Positions 48,026-60,703 of a stretch of DNA of 64,000 nt are shown piece by piece. The notes beneath the pieces were generated by a model. It saw only the letters and a program-made list of their open reading frames with translations. It searched no databases and was not told where the DNA came from. The stretch's first letter is position 1. Every line of letters begins with the position of its first letter. The stretch is from VGTK01 sp046327915 (GTDB lineage Bacteria; Desulfobacterota; Binatia; UBA12015). A program made the position numbers and the translations under genes. The stretch is from positions 24,918 to 88,917 of the forward strand of contig JAXLXO010000028.1 in the NCBI GenBank assembly GCA_046327915.1, in the 5' to 3' direction.

Positions 48026-48717
48026 ACGACGACGTCGCGATCCTCATTCCGCAGGAGGTCGCGGCCTTCGGCGACGAGGCCCGCCGTGCGATCTACGAGG
48101 TCATCCGCACGCGCCGCGACGTTCGGCACTTCGCACCGGACCGTCCGGTCGCGAACGACGTCCTCGAGCGCATCCTCGACGCCGCCCACCACGCGCCGAG
48201 CGTCGGCTTCTCGCAGCCGTGGGGCTTCGTCCTCGTGCGGGAGCTCGATCAGCGGAGGCGCATCCGCGACAGCTTTCTGCGCTGCCGCGAGCGCGAGGCC
48301 GAGCGCTTCCCCGAGCCGCGCCGCACGCAGTACCGCTCGTTCCGTCTCGAGGGGATCGTCGACGCGGCGCTGAACGTCTGCGTCGTGGTCGACCTGCGGC
48401 CGCGCGGCGAAGCGGTGCTCGGCGCGACGGCGGCGCCGGAGATGCTGCGCTTCAGCGCGTGCTGCGCGGTGCAGAACCTGTGGCTCGCGGCGCGCGCCGA
48501 GGGCATCGGCGTCGGCTGGGTGAGCATCGTCGAGCCCGGCGTGTTGCGCGAGGAGCTCGCGCTGCCCGACGGCGTCGAGCCGATCGCGTACCTCTGCGTC
48601 GGGCACCCGATCGCGTTCCGCTCGCAGCCGATGCTCCAGGAGCTGCACTGGAAGCCGCGCCGCGCACTCGCCGACGTCGTGCACGACGGCGGCCGCTTCC
48701 GCGACCGCACGGCGTAA
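48022..48717 (+). CDS. bluB: 5,6-dimethylbenzimidazole synthase BluB
   Basis: A 231-residue nitroreductase-fold enzyme that cleaves reduced FMN with O2 to give DMB, the lower ligand of cobalamin. BluB features: RRDVRHFAPDRPV, HHAPSVGFSQPWGFVLV, FSACCAVQNLWLAARAEG and GWVSIVEPGVLREELALPD, then AYLCVGHP. The start is the GTG in the overlap with the enoyl-CoA hydratase. No other cobalamin gene and no cobalamin riboswitch are visible nearby, so the coupling with a crotonase is unusual. A related nitroreductase with another role is a minor alternative. Confidence 0.88.
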   Translation: MNDDVAILIPQEVAAFGDEARRAIYEVIRTRRDVRHFAPDRPVANDVLERILDAAHHAPSVGFSQPWGFVLVRELDQRRRIRDSFLRCREREAERFPEPRRTQYRSFRLEGIVDAALNVCVVVDLRPRGEAVLGATAAPEMLRFSACCAVQNLWLAARAEGIGVGWVSIVEPGVLREELALPDGVEPIAYLCVGHPIAFRSQPMLQELHWKPRRALADVVHDGGRFRDRTA

Positions 48718-48725
48718 AGCAGAAA

Positions 48726-48753
48726 GGGGCGGACGGGATGCCCCGCCCGCCCC
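48726..48753. terminator. Bidirectional hairpin terminator between bluB and the Cys-rich gene
   Basis: ggggcgg-a-cggg pairs with cccg-c-ccgcccc around an atgc loop (one A/C mismatch). On the minus strand it is followed by a tttct run, so it best serves the leftward Cys-rich gene. It lies 8 bases after the bluB stop and 27 bases beyond the stop of the convergent gene. Confidence 0.7.
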
Positions 48754-48780
48754 TTCCGGAGCAACGACCGCGCTACGCGA

Positions 48781-50358
48781 TCAGTTGCACGGATCCACCG
48801 CCGGGCACGCGCCCGTGCCGATGTTGGTGCCGCCGAGCGTGGCGCACTGGGTCGGCGTGCGGTCCTCGCAGCGCGAGTCGCCGTGCGAGTCGGGCACGCA
48901 GCACTGGATGTCCGACTCGGGGAGCGGAACGTCCGCGCACGTGTCGACCGCGCACACACCGGCGCCCTTGTCGACGCCACCCGCCGCGGCGCAGGCCGCG
49001 GTGTCGAGGTCCTCGCACTCGATCACGGTGTTCGAGTTGTGCGGCACGCAGCAGACGTTGCCGGTGCCGACCGGCGCGCAGGTGTCCGGCGCGCAGATGC
49101 CCGCGCCCTTGTCGACGCCGCCCGCGGCCGCGCAGGCCGACGCGGAGAGATCCTCGCACTCGGGCTCGCCACTCGCGTTGGTCACGCAGCACATCACGTC
49201 GGGGTTCGGCGGCGGCACGTCGGCGCAGGTGTCGATCGCGCAGATGCCGGCGCCCTTGTCGACGCCACCCGCCGCCGCGCAGGCCGAGGCGGTGCGGTCC
49301 TCGCACTCCATCTCGTCACCGGCGAGGTTCGGCAGGCAGCACATCACCTCGGGGTTCGGCGGCAGGATGTCGGCGCAGGTCGTCGCCGAGCAGGTGCCGA
49401 AGCCGCGCGCGACGCCGCCCTGCGCGACGCACAGCGCCGGCTCGCGGTCCTCGCACTCGATCTCGCTGCCGTCGAGGTTCGGCAGGCAGCACAGCTGACG
49501 GCCTTCCGACTCGCCGAGATCGGTGCACGGGAACGGCGAGCAGGTGCCCGGTCCCTTGTCGACGCCGCCCGCGGCCATGCACTCGGCGGCGGTCAGGTCG
49601 TTGCAGCTCCAGTTGTAGTACGCGGGGATGCAGCACTGGACGTGCTGGTCCGGCGGGGTCGGCGCCGCGGCGCACGGGTTCGGATCGCACGACGTCGCCT
49701 GGACGACGACGCCGTTGCCCGCGAGACACGCTTCCTGCGTGCGGTCCTCGCAGTGCGGGCCGCTGTCGTCCGGCAGGCAACACACGATCTCGACGCCCGG
49801 CGGCGGCGTGGTGTCCGCGCAGGGGTTGGGCAGGCAGGATGCGGCTGCGTTGACCGTACCGCCCTGCGCGGCACACTCCTCCGCCGTCCGGTCCTCGCAC
49901 TTCGGGCCGGAATCGTCGGCGATGCAGCAGGCGATGTCGCTGTCGTCGCTGCCCGCATCGAAGGGAACGTTGCCGGTCAGCACGTCGTCGCTCGCGAGGC
50001 GAACCTGCACGGCGTCACCGCGCGGATCGAAGCCGAGCAGCTGCCACGGGCCGCGCGGACGCGACGCGAAGCGGACGCGGCCGGTACCGCTCTTCTTCGT
50101 CGTGATCGAGCCGACGCGGATGCCGCCCACGACGAGGTCGTAGGTCGTGTTCGCCGCGAGGTGGCGGACGCTCACCTCGAAGCGGCCGTCGGTCGCCGTG
50201 CGGACCTTGAGGTCGACCTTGCCGGTCGCCTTCGTCGGCGCGGCCGCGGTCGGGCTCAGATCCAGCTTCACCTTGCCGGTCGAAGCCTCGCCGGTGCCCG
50301 TCAGCAGCATCGTGGCAAGGCCGGCCAGCGCCAGCACTCTCGTCGTACAGTTCTGCAT
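48781..50358 (-). CDS. Secreted protein with eight six-cysteine repeats
   Basis: A 525-residue exported protein. The signal peptide (MQNCTTRVLALAGLATMLLT, cut near EAS) leads into a beta-rich domain (about 25-140). Then come eight repeats of about 43-48 residues with six Cys each: CC(L/I/V)P ... CED ... C.A.GG. ... G.G.C ... C. They begin at DIACCIADDSGPKCEDRT and end at CPAVDPC. Four units share AAAGGVDKGAGIC-like wording, which indicates recent internal duplication. The Cys count suggests three disulfides per unit. Function unknown; a stalk or adhesive surface protein is plausible. Confidence 0.85.
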   Translation of the reverse strand: MQNCTTRVLALAGLATMLLTGTGEASTGKVKLDLSPTAAAPTKATGKVDLKVRTATDGRFEVSVRHLAANTTYDLVVGGIRVGSITTKKSGTGRVRFASRPRGPWQLLGFDPRGDAVQVRLASDDVLTGNVPFDAGSDDSDIACCIADDSGPKCEDRTAEECAAQGGTVNAAASCLPNPCADTTPPPGVEIVCCLPDDSGPHCEDRTQEACLAGNGVVVQATSCDPNPCAAAPTPPDQHVQCCIPAYYNWSCNDLTAAECMAAGGVDKGPGTCSPFPCTDLGESEGRQLCCLPNLDGSEIECEDREPALCVAQGGVARGFGTCSATTCADILPPNPEVMCCLPNLAGDEMECEDRTASACAAAGGVDKGAGICAIDTCADVPPPNPDVMCCVTNASGEPECEDLSASACAAAGGVDKGAGICAPDTCAPVGTGNVCCVPHNSNTVIECEDLDTAACAAAGGVDKGAGVCAVDTCADVPLPESDIQCCVPDSHGDSRCEDRTPTQCATLGGTNIGTGACPAVDPCN

Positions 50359-50488
50359 CGCGTCGCCCTCTCTCTCGTTTCGTTCGCCGGGGGAGTCCCG
50401 TCGGCGCGTAAAGCCGACCGCGTGCCAGAGCGTGTTCCCCGTGAATTCGCGGACTTGCACAGGACGCCCGAGGGTCGCGCAGCGGATG

Positions 50489-50517
50489 GTGGGGCTTGTC
50501 CCCAATCCGCTGGGGGA
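50489..50517 (-). promoter_or_regulatory. Upstream motif B shared with the cytochrome gene
   Basis: GTGGGGcttGTCCCCAA then TGGGGGA on the plus strand, about 130 bases before the Cys-rich gene start. A near copy (GTGGGGGATGTCCCCAA ... TGGGGGA) precedes the neighbouring gene at 53428-53454. Likely a shared regulatory site; the factor is unknown. Confidence 0.55.
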
Positions 50518-50542
50518 GGCGCCCCAGCGCGGCCCGCCGGCC

Positions 50543-53320
<2,778 letters not shown>

Positions 53321-53427
53321 GATTGGTCTTCGGCGAGCGTCGGATCGCGCGGCGCTGGTGGAATTGACGCACAGCAAGCGGGATGCCGCCGTGTCGTGCG
53401 GGATTTCGCGCGTGCACGAGCGGGCGC

Positions 53428-53454
53428 GTGGGGGATGTCCCCAACGGTGGGGGA
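53428..53454 (-). promoter_or_regulatory. Upstream motif A shared with the Cys-rich gene
   Basis: GTGGGGGATGTCCCCAA then TGGGGGA on the plus strand, about 108 bases upstream of the cytochrome gene start. It matches 50489-50517 closely. On the coding strand it reads TCCCCCA-N4-TTGGGGACA-N2-CCCCAC. The ggggatgtcccc core is itself a palindrome. Confidence 0.55.
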
Positions 53455-53530
53455 TCTGCCGCAGCGTCGCGGCTGGATCATGTGGTCCGTGCCATTGAGC
53501 CGTCCGCCGTCGTCGGCGACGCTGATGCCC

Positions 53531-53956
53531 ATGATCGCGCTCGACACGCTTGCCTACGCGAGGAGGCTTCGTCAGGCTGGCTTCTCCGAGGAGCAGGCCG
53601 AGGCTCAGGCCGAAGCCCTCGCTGCGGTCATGGTGGAATCGCTCGCAACGAAGCCGGATCTCCAGGAGATGGATCTCCGGATGGACACGCGTTTCGCGCG
53701 ACTTGGCGAGCAGTTCGCCCGCATCGATGAGCGGTTCGCCCGCGTCGACGAGCGCTTCGCGAGGGTCGATGACCGCTTCGCTCGCGTCGACGAACGCTTC
53801 GAGCACCTCGAGCGCAAGATGGACATGCGCTTCAGCGAGCAGGAAGCCCGCTTCGACGCGAAGCTCTCCGACCTCGAGCGCCGCCTGACCATGCGCCTCG
53901 GCGGCATGATGATGGCCGGCATCGGCGCCGTGTCCGCCCTGGTCAAGCTGATCTAG
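53531..53956 (+). CDS. DUF1640-like coiled-coil membrane protein, copy 1
   Basis: A 141-residue protein. The head LDTLAYARRLRQAGFSEEQA then EAQAEALAAVM matches DUF1640 (CCDC90/MCUR1-like) proteins. The centre is a coiled coil of exact 7-residue units DERFAR(V/I), encoded by 21-base repeats (about residues 62-95). The C-terminal MRLGGMMMAGIGAVSALVKLI is a single membrane anchor. ATG at 53531 is chosen (53525 also possible). The paralogue follows directly. In bacteria, such proteins often occur singly; their role is unknown. Confidence 0.8.
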   Translation: MIALDTLAYARRLRQAGFSEEQAEAQAEALAAVMVESLATKPDLQEMDLRMDTRFARLGEQFARIDERFARVDERFARVDDRFARVDERFEHLERKMDMRFSEQEARFDAKLSDLERRLTMRLGGMMMAGIGAVSALVKLI

Positions 53957-54070
53957 CCCCGGCACACGCCTCGACCGGAGCGCGAAGCGCTTCCGACGGG
54001 GGCAACCGCACGGGAGGCTATGCGTTCCCTGCCATTGAGCCGTCCGCGGTCGTCGGCGACGTTGGTACCC

Positions 54071-54529
54071 ATGATCGCGCTCGACACGCTTGCGTACGCA
54101 AGACGGCTTCGTCAGGCTGGTTTCTCCGAGGAGCAGGCCGAGGCCCAGGCCGAAGCCCTCGCCGCCGTCATGATCGACTCGCTCGCCACCAAACCGGACC
54201 TCCAGGAGATGGATCTCCGGATGGACACGCGCTTTGCGCGACTCGACGAACGCTTCTCGAGGATCGACGAGCGTTTCGCCAGGATCGACGAACGCTTTCG
54301 TATGTTCGAGGAGCGCTTCGATAGCTTCGAGCGCCAGATGGACACGCGCTTCGCCGAGCAGACCGCGCGCTTCGAGACGCGCTTCACGGAGCTCGGCGGC
54401 CGCATGACTGCGCAGGAAGCCCGCTTCGACGCGAAGCTCGCCGACCTCGAGCGCCGCCTGACCATGCGCCTCGGCGGCATGATGATGGCCGGCATCGGCG
54501 CCGTCTCGGCGCTCGTCAAGCTGCTGTAG
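54071..54529 (+). CDS. DUF1640-like coiled-coil membrane protein, copy 2
   Basis: A 152-residue paralogue of the previous gene with an identical head and anchor. Its centre has units DERFSRIDERFARIDERF and then a different stretch (FEERFDSFERQMDTRF, TELGGRMTAQEARFDAKL), so the coiled coil is longer by about 11 residues. The upstream sequence is also duplicated, so both may have the same promoter type. It sits 115 bases after copy 1 and is convergent with the oxygenase gene. Confidence 0.8.
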   Translation: MIALDTLAYARRLRQAGFSEEQAEAQAEALAAVMIDSLATKPDLQEMDLRMDTRFARLDERFSRIDERFARIDERFRMFEERFDSFERQMDTRFAEQTARFETRFTELGGRMTAQEARFDAKLADLERRLTMRLGGMMMAGIGAVSALVKLL

Positions 54530-54538
54530 GCGCGGCGC

Positions 54539-55360
54539 TCACGCCCCGACCGGCACGTTCCGCCCGTAGCGTGCGAGGCGCAGGAAGTCGCTGCTCACCG
54601 TGCCCGGCTTCGTGTCGTATGCGAGCAGTGCCACGAGCCGCGACGTCGCGCCCCGGATCGGAGTCACGCGGTGCAGCGAGTGGCGGCCCTGGAAGAGCAG
54701 CAGCGTGCCCGGCGTCATCGGCACGCGCTTGACGCGCGACGGATCGCCGTCGAGGACCGTGCGCACGTCGCCGTAGCGCTCGTCGTCGGCGCTGCGCACG
54801 TACGGCGCGTACTCGAAGTCGCCGCCCTCGTCCGCGTCGCGCAGCGCGATCGACACCACGAAGTCGGTCTGGTCGAAGTGCCACGCGAGCTCGTCGCCGT
54901 CGCGCATCACCGCGACGTTCAGCGCACCGAACGGGTCGGCGTAGCGGTAGAGACGCGCGTGACCGAGCACGTCGGCGAGGAACTCCATCAGCGGATCCCA
55001 CTCGAAGAGCGCGCGCAGCGCGTGCGACTTCGGGATCAGGTCGTACGCGACCGCGGCGAGCGACGAGCGGCCGAGCCAGCGCCGCGGGTGATCCTCGGGC
55101 AGCTGCGGGTCGGCGACGTCGAGATAGATCGTGATCGGCCCCTCGGCGTGATGCGCGACCGGAGCGAGCGTGTCCGACTCCGCGACCATGCGCGCGGTCG
55201 CCGCCGGCGTCACGAACCCCGGCAGCTCGCAGGCGCCGTTCGCCGCGAGCTGCGCGCGGCAATGCTCGACGAGCGCCGCGCGCGCGGACGCCCCGACCGC
55301 GTCGACGGGGTACGCATCGCGGTCGATCAGCGATCCGGGCGAGACGGCGGCGGCGGACAT
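54539..55360 (-). CDS. Fe(II)/2-oxoglutarate-type oxygenase, ArpA-like
   Basis: A 273-residue double-stranded beta-helix oxygenase. The metal triad is in LAWHFDQTDFVVSIAL (HxD) and FQGRHSLHRVTPIRG (distal His), with Arg of RGATSRLVALLAY as the likely 2OG anchor. Further context: GDFEYAPYVRSADDE. Family members hydroxylate or halogenate small molecules; the substrate is unknown. Start is the ATG giving MSAAAVSPGSL. It is divergent from the permease by 96 bases. Confidence 0.83.
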   Translation of the reverse strand: MSAAAVSPGSLIDRDAYPVDAVGASARAALVEHCRAQLAANGACELPGFVTPAATARMVAESDTLAPVAHHAEGPITIYLDVADPQLPEDHPRRWLGRSSLAAVAYDLIPKSHALRALFEWDPLMEFLADVLGHARLYRYADPFGALNVAVMRDGDELAWHFDQTDFVVSIALRDADEGGDFEYAPYVRSADDERYGDVRTVLDGDPSRVKRVPMTPGTLLLFQGRHSLHRVTPIRGATSRLVALLAYDTKPGTVSSDFLRLARYGRNVPVGA

Positions 55361-55456
55361 GCCGGACTCCTGCCAGCACCGGCTCGCGCGCACAAGCGTG
55401 CAAGCGCGCGCGCCGCGCGTGCGGACCGCCGCGCGCTCTCTGCTACACAGCGTCCG

Positions 55457-56845
55457 GTGACCGAGCGCCGCCACGCATCGCCGGCCGCAGCGCACGCCGA
55501 CCGGCACCCCGACGACCGTCTCGAGCGCACGCTGTCGCTCACCGACGCGACCATGCTCGTCGTGTCGTCGGTGATCGGCGTCGGCATCTTCCTCACGCCC
55601 GGCGTGGTCGCGGGGAACCTGCCCTCGCCCGGCCTGTTCCTGCTCGCGTGGGCGCTCGGCGGACTGCTGTCGCTCGCCGGCGCGCTCGCCAACGCGGAGC
55701 TCGGTGCGATGTACCCGCACGCCGGCGGCGACTACGTCTACCTGCGCGAGGCGTACCATCCGACCGCGGGCTTCCTCGTCGGCTGGCTGTCGTTCTTCGT
55801 GATCTACGCCGGCACCGTCGCGACGCTCGCGATGGGCTTCGCGGAGGCGCTCGGCAACTGGGTGACGCTCGGCCACGGTGCAAAGGTCGCGGTCGGCGTC
55901 GGCATCACGCTGCTCACGTCGTGGATCAACTACGTCGGCGTGCGTCCCGGCGCGCTGCTGAACAACGTGAGCGCCGCGCTCAAGATCGCGACGCTCGCGG
56001 GACTCGGCGTCCTCGGATGGCTGTTCACGCCGCAGACGCCGGCATCCGTCGTCGCGATCGCGCCCGCCGCCCTGCCGCAGGGCGGCGCGACGCTCGCCGG
56101 ATTCGGGCTCGCGCTGTCGCCGGTGCTGTTCAGCTACCTCGGCTGGAACGCGTCGGTGTACGTCGCGAGCGAGATCCGCGAGCCGCAGCGCAACCTGCCG
56201 CGCTCGCTCTTCATCGGCCTCGGTCTCTGCACGGCGCTCTACCTGCTGCTGAACGCGCTGTATCTGCACGCGCTGCCGATGACGACGCTCGCGGGCGAGC
56301 CGCGCGCCGGTGAAGCCGCCGCGGTCGCACTCTTCGGACCGCTCGGCGGCAGCATCGTCGCGGCGTTGATCCTGCTGTCCATTCTCGGCTGCCTGAACGC
56401 AACCATCCTCGTCGGACCGCGCATCGCCTACGCGATGGCGCTCGACGGCGTCTTCTTCGCCGGCTCCGAGCGCGTGCACGACCGCTTCCGCACGCCGCAC
56501 GTCGCGATCCTCGTGCAGGCGGCGACCGCGATCGCGCTGATCCTGGTCCTGCAGCGCTTCCCGAGCGTGCTCGACTACACGACCTTCGCGATCGTCGTCG
56601 CGACCATCGCCGACACCGGCGCGCTGTACGCGCTGCGCGCGCGCCAGCCGGACCGCCCGCGGCCCTACCGCGCGTGGGGCTACCCGATCGTGCCGGCGCT
56701 GTACCTGGTCGCGAACGCGGGCATCGCGCTCGCGATGCTGACGGGACGCCCGCTCGAGTGCGCGATCGCGCTTCTGGTCACCGCGAGCGGTCTGCCGTTC
56801 CGCGCCGCATTCTCGCGCCGCCGCTCGTCCGCGCGAGCGCGCTGA
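55457..56845 (+). CDS. APC-superfamily amino acid permease (LAT-like)
   Basis: A 462-residue transporter with about twelve membrane helices. The helix-1 signature TMLVVSSVIGVGIFLTPG (GxG(I/V) substrate motif) lies near residue 32. It continues with ALANAELGAMYPHAGGDYVY, LSPVLFSYLGWNASVYVASE (helix 6) and GPRIAYAMALDGVFF (helix 8 region). The pattern resembles LAT/SteT-type exchangers of neutral amino acids. Start is a GTG. The last 23 codons overlap the convergent thioesterase gene on the opposite strand. Confidence 0.9.
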   Translation: MTERRHASPAAAHADRHPDDRLERTLSLTDATMLVVSSVIGVGIFLTPGVVAGNLPSPGLFLLAWALGGLLSLAGALANAELGAMYPHAGGDYVYLREAYHPTAGFLVGWLSFFVIYAGTVATLAMGFAEALGNWVTLGHGAKVAVGVGITLLTSWINYVGVRPGALLNNVSAALKIATLAGLGVLGWLFTPQTPASVVAIAPAALPQGGATLAGFGLALSPVLFSYLGWNASVYVASEIREPQRNLPRSLFIGLGLCTALYLLLNALYLHALPMTTLAGEPRAGEAAAVALFGPLGGSIVAALILLSILGCLNATILVGPRIAYAMALDGVFFAGSERVHDRFRTPHVAILVQAATAIALILVLQRFPSVLDYTTFAIVVATIADTGALYALRARQPDRPRPYRAWGYPIVPALYLVANAGIALAMLTGRPLECAIALLVTASGLPFRAAFSRRRSSARAR

Positions 56846-57227
56846 GCCCCTCGCGCCGCTCCGGCGGGATGCGCCGCGGGCGCCCCGTCGTGTCGACCAT
56901 CGCGTGCTCGGTGATCCCTTCCGCGATGCGCGTGCCGTCGCGCTCGATCTCGTACCCCATGCACAGCGACGCGCCGCCGACCCACTCCACCCACGTGGTC
57001 ACGTCGAGCAGGTCGTCGAAGCCCGCCGAGCGCACGTAGCGAAGGTCGACGCGCGTGGTCGAGAAGTGGAGCCCGTCCTTGACGTACTCGCGGTACGGAC
57101 GGTCGTGCTCGTCCATCCACGCGATGCGCGCGAGCTCGAGGTAGCGGACGTAGTTGGAGTGGTGGACGATGCCCATCGCGTCCGTCTCGTAGAACGGCAC
57201 GCGGTGGCGAAACGTGGCGCGCGTCAC
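56778..57227 (-). CDS. YbgC/4HBT-family acyl-CoA thioesterase
   Basis: A 149-residue hot-dog thioesterase. The signature VPFYETDAMGIVHHSNYVRY (Asp active site, residues about 8-27) is strong, followed by ELARIAWMDE. The GTG start overlaps the TGA of the upstream DUF420 gene (GTGA), so they are co-transcribed leftward. The last ~20 residues are Arg-rich and overlap the 3' end of the convergent permease. Likely cytoplasmic, hydrolysing short or aromatic acyl-CoA. Confidence 0.87.
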   Translation of the reverse strand: MTRATFRHRVPFYETDAMGIVHHSNYVRYLELARIAWMDEHDRPYREYVKDGLHFSTTRVDLRYVRSAGFDDLLDVTTWVEWVGGASLCMGYEIERDGTRIAEGITEHAMVDTTGRPRRIPPERREGLSALARTSGGARMRRGTADRSR

Positions 57228-57793
57228 GGGACGGCAGCCGCCACGCTGCCGCGCAGCATGAACCAGATCACCACGCCGGTGACCGAGACGTAGAGCCAGA
57301 TCGGCAGCAGGATGCGCGTCACGCGGGTGTGCCGCGCGAACTGCTTGCGCCACGCGAACCAGAACGCGCTCAGCGCCATCGGCACGACGGCCATCGACAG
57401 CAGCACGTGGCTGATCAGGATCGCGAAGTAGACGATACGGATCGCTCCGACGCCCTGGAACTTCGTGTCGCCGTGGACGTAGTGGTAGGTCAGATAGCCG
57501 ACGAGAAAGAGGCTCGACGCGGCGAAGGCCGCGACCATGAGCCTCTTGTGGACGCGCACCGCGCGCCGCTTGATCGCCACCCGGCCCGCGACCAGCAGGG
57601 CCGTCGCGAGCGAGTTCAGCGCCGCGTTGACGGCGGGCAGGAAGCGGAGATCTAGCTCACCGGCGGGCCCGGCGGTCCGCCCGAGCAGGATCCAGGCGAT
57701 GAACGCGAGCGCCAGCGCCGAGACGACGGCATTGAACACGTAGAACTGCCGGTCGGTGCCGTCGTCGACCAGCGGGGTACGAGCCTGCGCCAT
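57224..57793 (-). CDS. DUF420-family membrane protein
   Basis: A 189-residue integral membrane protein with four to five helices. Conserved features of DUF420 (CtaM-like) are LPAVNAALNSLATALLV, KRRAVRVHKRLMVAAF, LVGYLTYHYVHGDTKF, YFAILISHVLLSM and HTRVTRILLPIWLYVSVTGV. The conserved His residues resemble those of proteins that help cytochrome oxidase assembly. No oxidase genes lie nearby in this window. It is coupled to the thioesterase downstream. Confidence 0.85.
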   Translation of the reverse strand: MAQARTPLVDDGTDRQFYVFNAVVSALALAFIAWILLGRTAGPAGELDLRFLPAVNAALNSLATALLVAGRVAIKRRAVRVHKRLMVAAFAASSLFLVGYLTYHYVHGDTKFQGVGAIRIVYFAILISHVLLSMAVVPMALSAFWFAWRKQFARHTRVTRILLPIWLYVSVTGVVIWFMLRGSVAAAVP

Positions 57794-57824
57794 GGCAGGC
57801 CCTTACCAGATCGCGCGGCGCGGG

Positions 57825-58181
57825 TCAGAGGGACCAGTTCTCCCGCACGTAGGTGTCGACCTGCTGGAGCAGGGACTGGATCCGGTTCAGCCGCTGCTCG
57901 GCCTGCTCGACGTGGCCGCCCTTCGCCTCCTGCTCGAGTTGTTCGCACTCGGCGCCGAGCATGCGCGCGCCGACGGTCCAGCTGCAGCCCTTCAGGCTGT
58001 GCGCCGCCTTCATGACGCGCACGGCATCGCTCGACGCGACGGCACCCTCCAGCGAGGTCAGCATGTCGGTCGAGCTGGCGAGGAACTCCGACAGCAGCTC
58101 GCGCTCGAACTCCGTGTCGCCGAGCGACGACTGCTCGAGGTCGGTCCGCTCGACCGGTGGCATGTCCTGGGATTGACTCAT
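57825..58181 (-). CDS. Hpt-domain phosphotransfer protein
   Basis: A 118-residue four-helix protein. The phospho-acceptor is His61 in KAAHSLKGCSW, followed by GARMLGAECEQLE, the standard Hpt consensus. The N-terminal 20 residues are disordered-looking. It is divergent from the hybrid histidine kinase, which lacks its own Hpt domain, so it is the natural phosphorelay partner that could carry phosphate to a response regulator elsewhere. Confidence 0.92.
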   Translation of the reverse strand: MSQSQDMPPVERTDLEQSSLGDTEFERELLSEFLASSTDMLTSLEGAVASSDAVRVMKAAHSLKGCSWTVGARMLGAECEQLEQEAKGGHVEQAEQRLNRIQSLLQQVDTYVRENWSL

Positions 58182-58376
58182 GTGTCCCCTCCGGATGACG
58201 CAACGTCCTCCTGCCGCCACCTTCGACCGTTCCGGTGCCGGGCATGAGCGCACGCCGCTGCGCGCCGCATGCCTCCTCAAGACGACGCGCCGATCGGTCG
58301 AATTCCGCCACGTGCCCCGGGACTGCAAGACGTTGCGCGATCGGACGCGCAGCGGACGGGACGGCGTGAGCGCCCC

Positions 58377-60638
<2,262 letters not shown>

Positions 60639-60703
60639 GGGCTCCGGCGCCGCCGGAAATTCCTTCTTGCCTCCGGGCTTGCGAGGCTGCTACCGCGGAA
60701 CGC

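Larger units (their letters stand above)
53491..54529 (+). repeat. Tandem duplication of a coiled-coil gene
   Basis: The sequence beginning gccattgagccgtccgc occurs at 53491 and 54031, 540 bases apart. High similarity continues through the start and the N-terminal ~60 codons, and again over the last ~30 codons. The middle differs in the number and wording of 21-base coiled-coil repeat units. So the duplication included the 5' flank (about 40 bases) as well as the gene. Confidence 0.85.

Noticed and set aside
48001..48030. Cobalamin riboswitch controlling bluB
   Set aside because: bluB overlaps the upstream gene, and no long non-coding leader exists.
53321..53965. N-terminal extension of the di-haem cytochrome ORF on the minus strand
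   Set aside because: It runs antisense to the coiled-coil gene and upstream of a clear signal peptide at 53320, so it is shadow.
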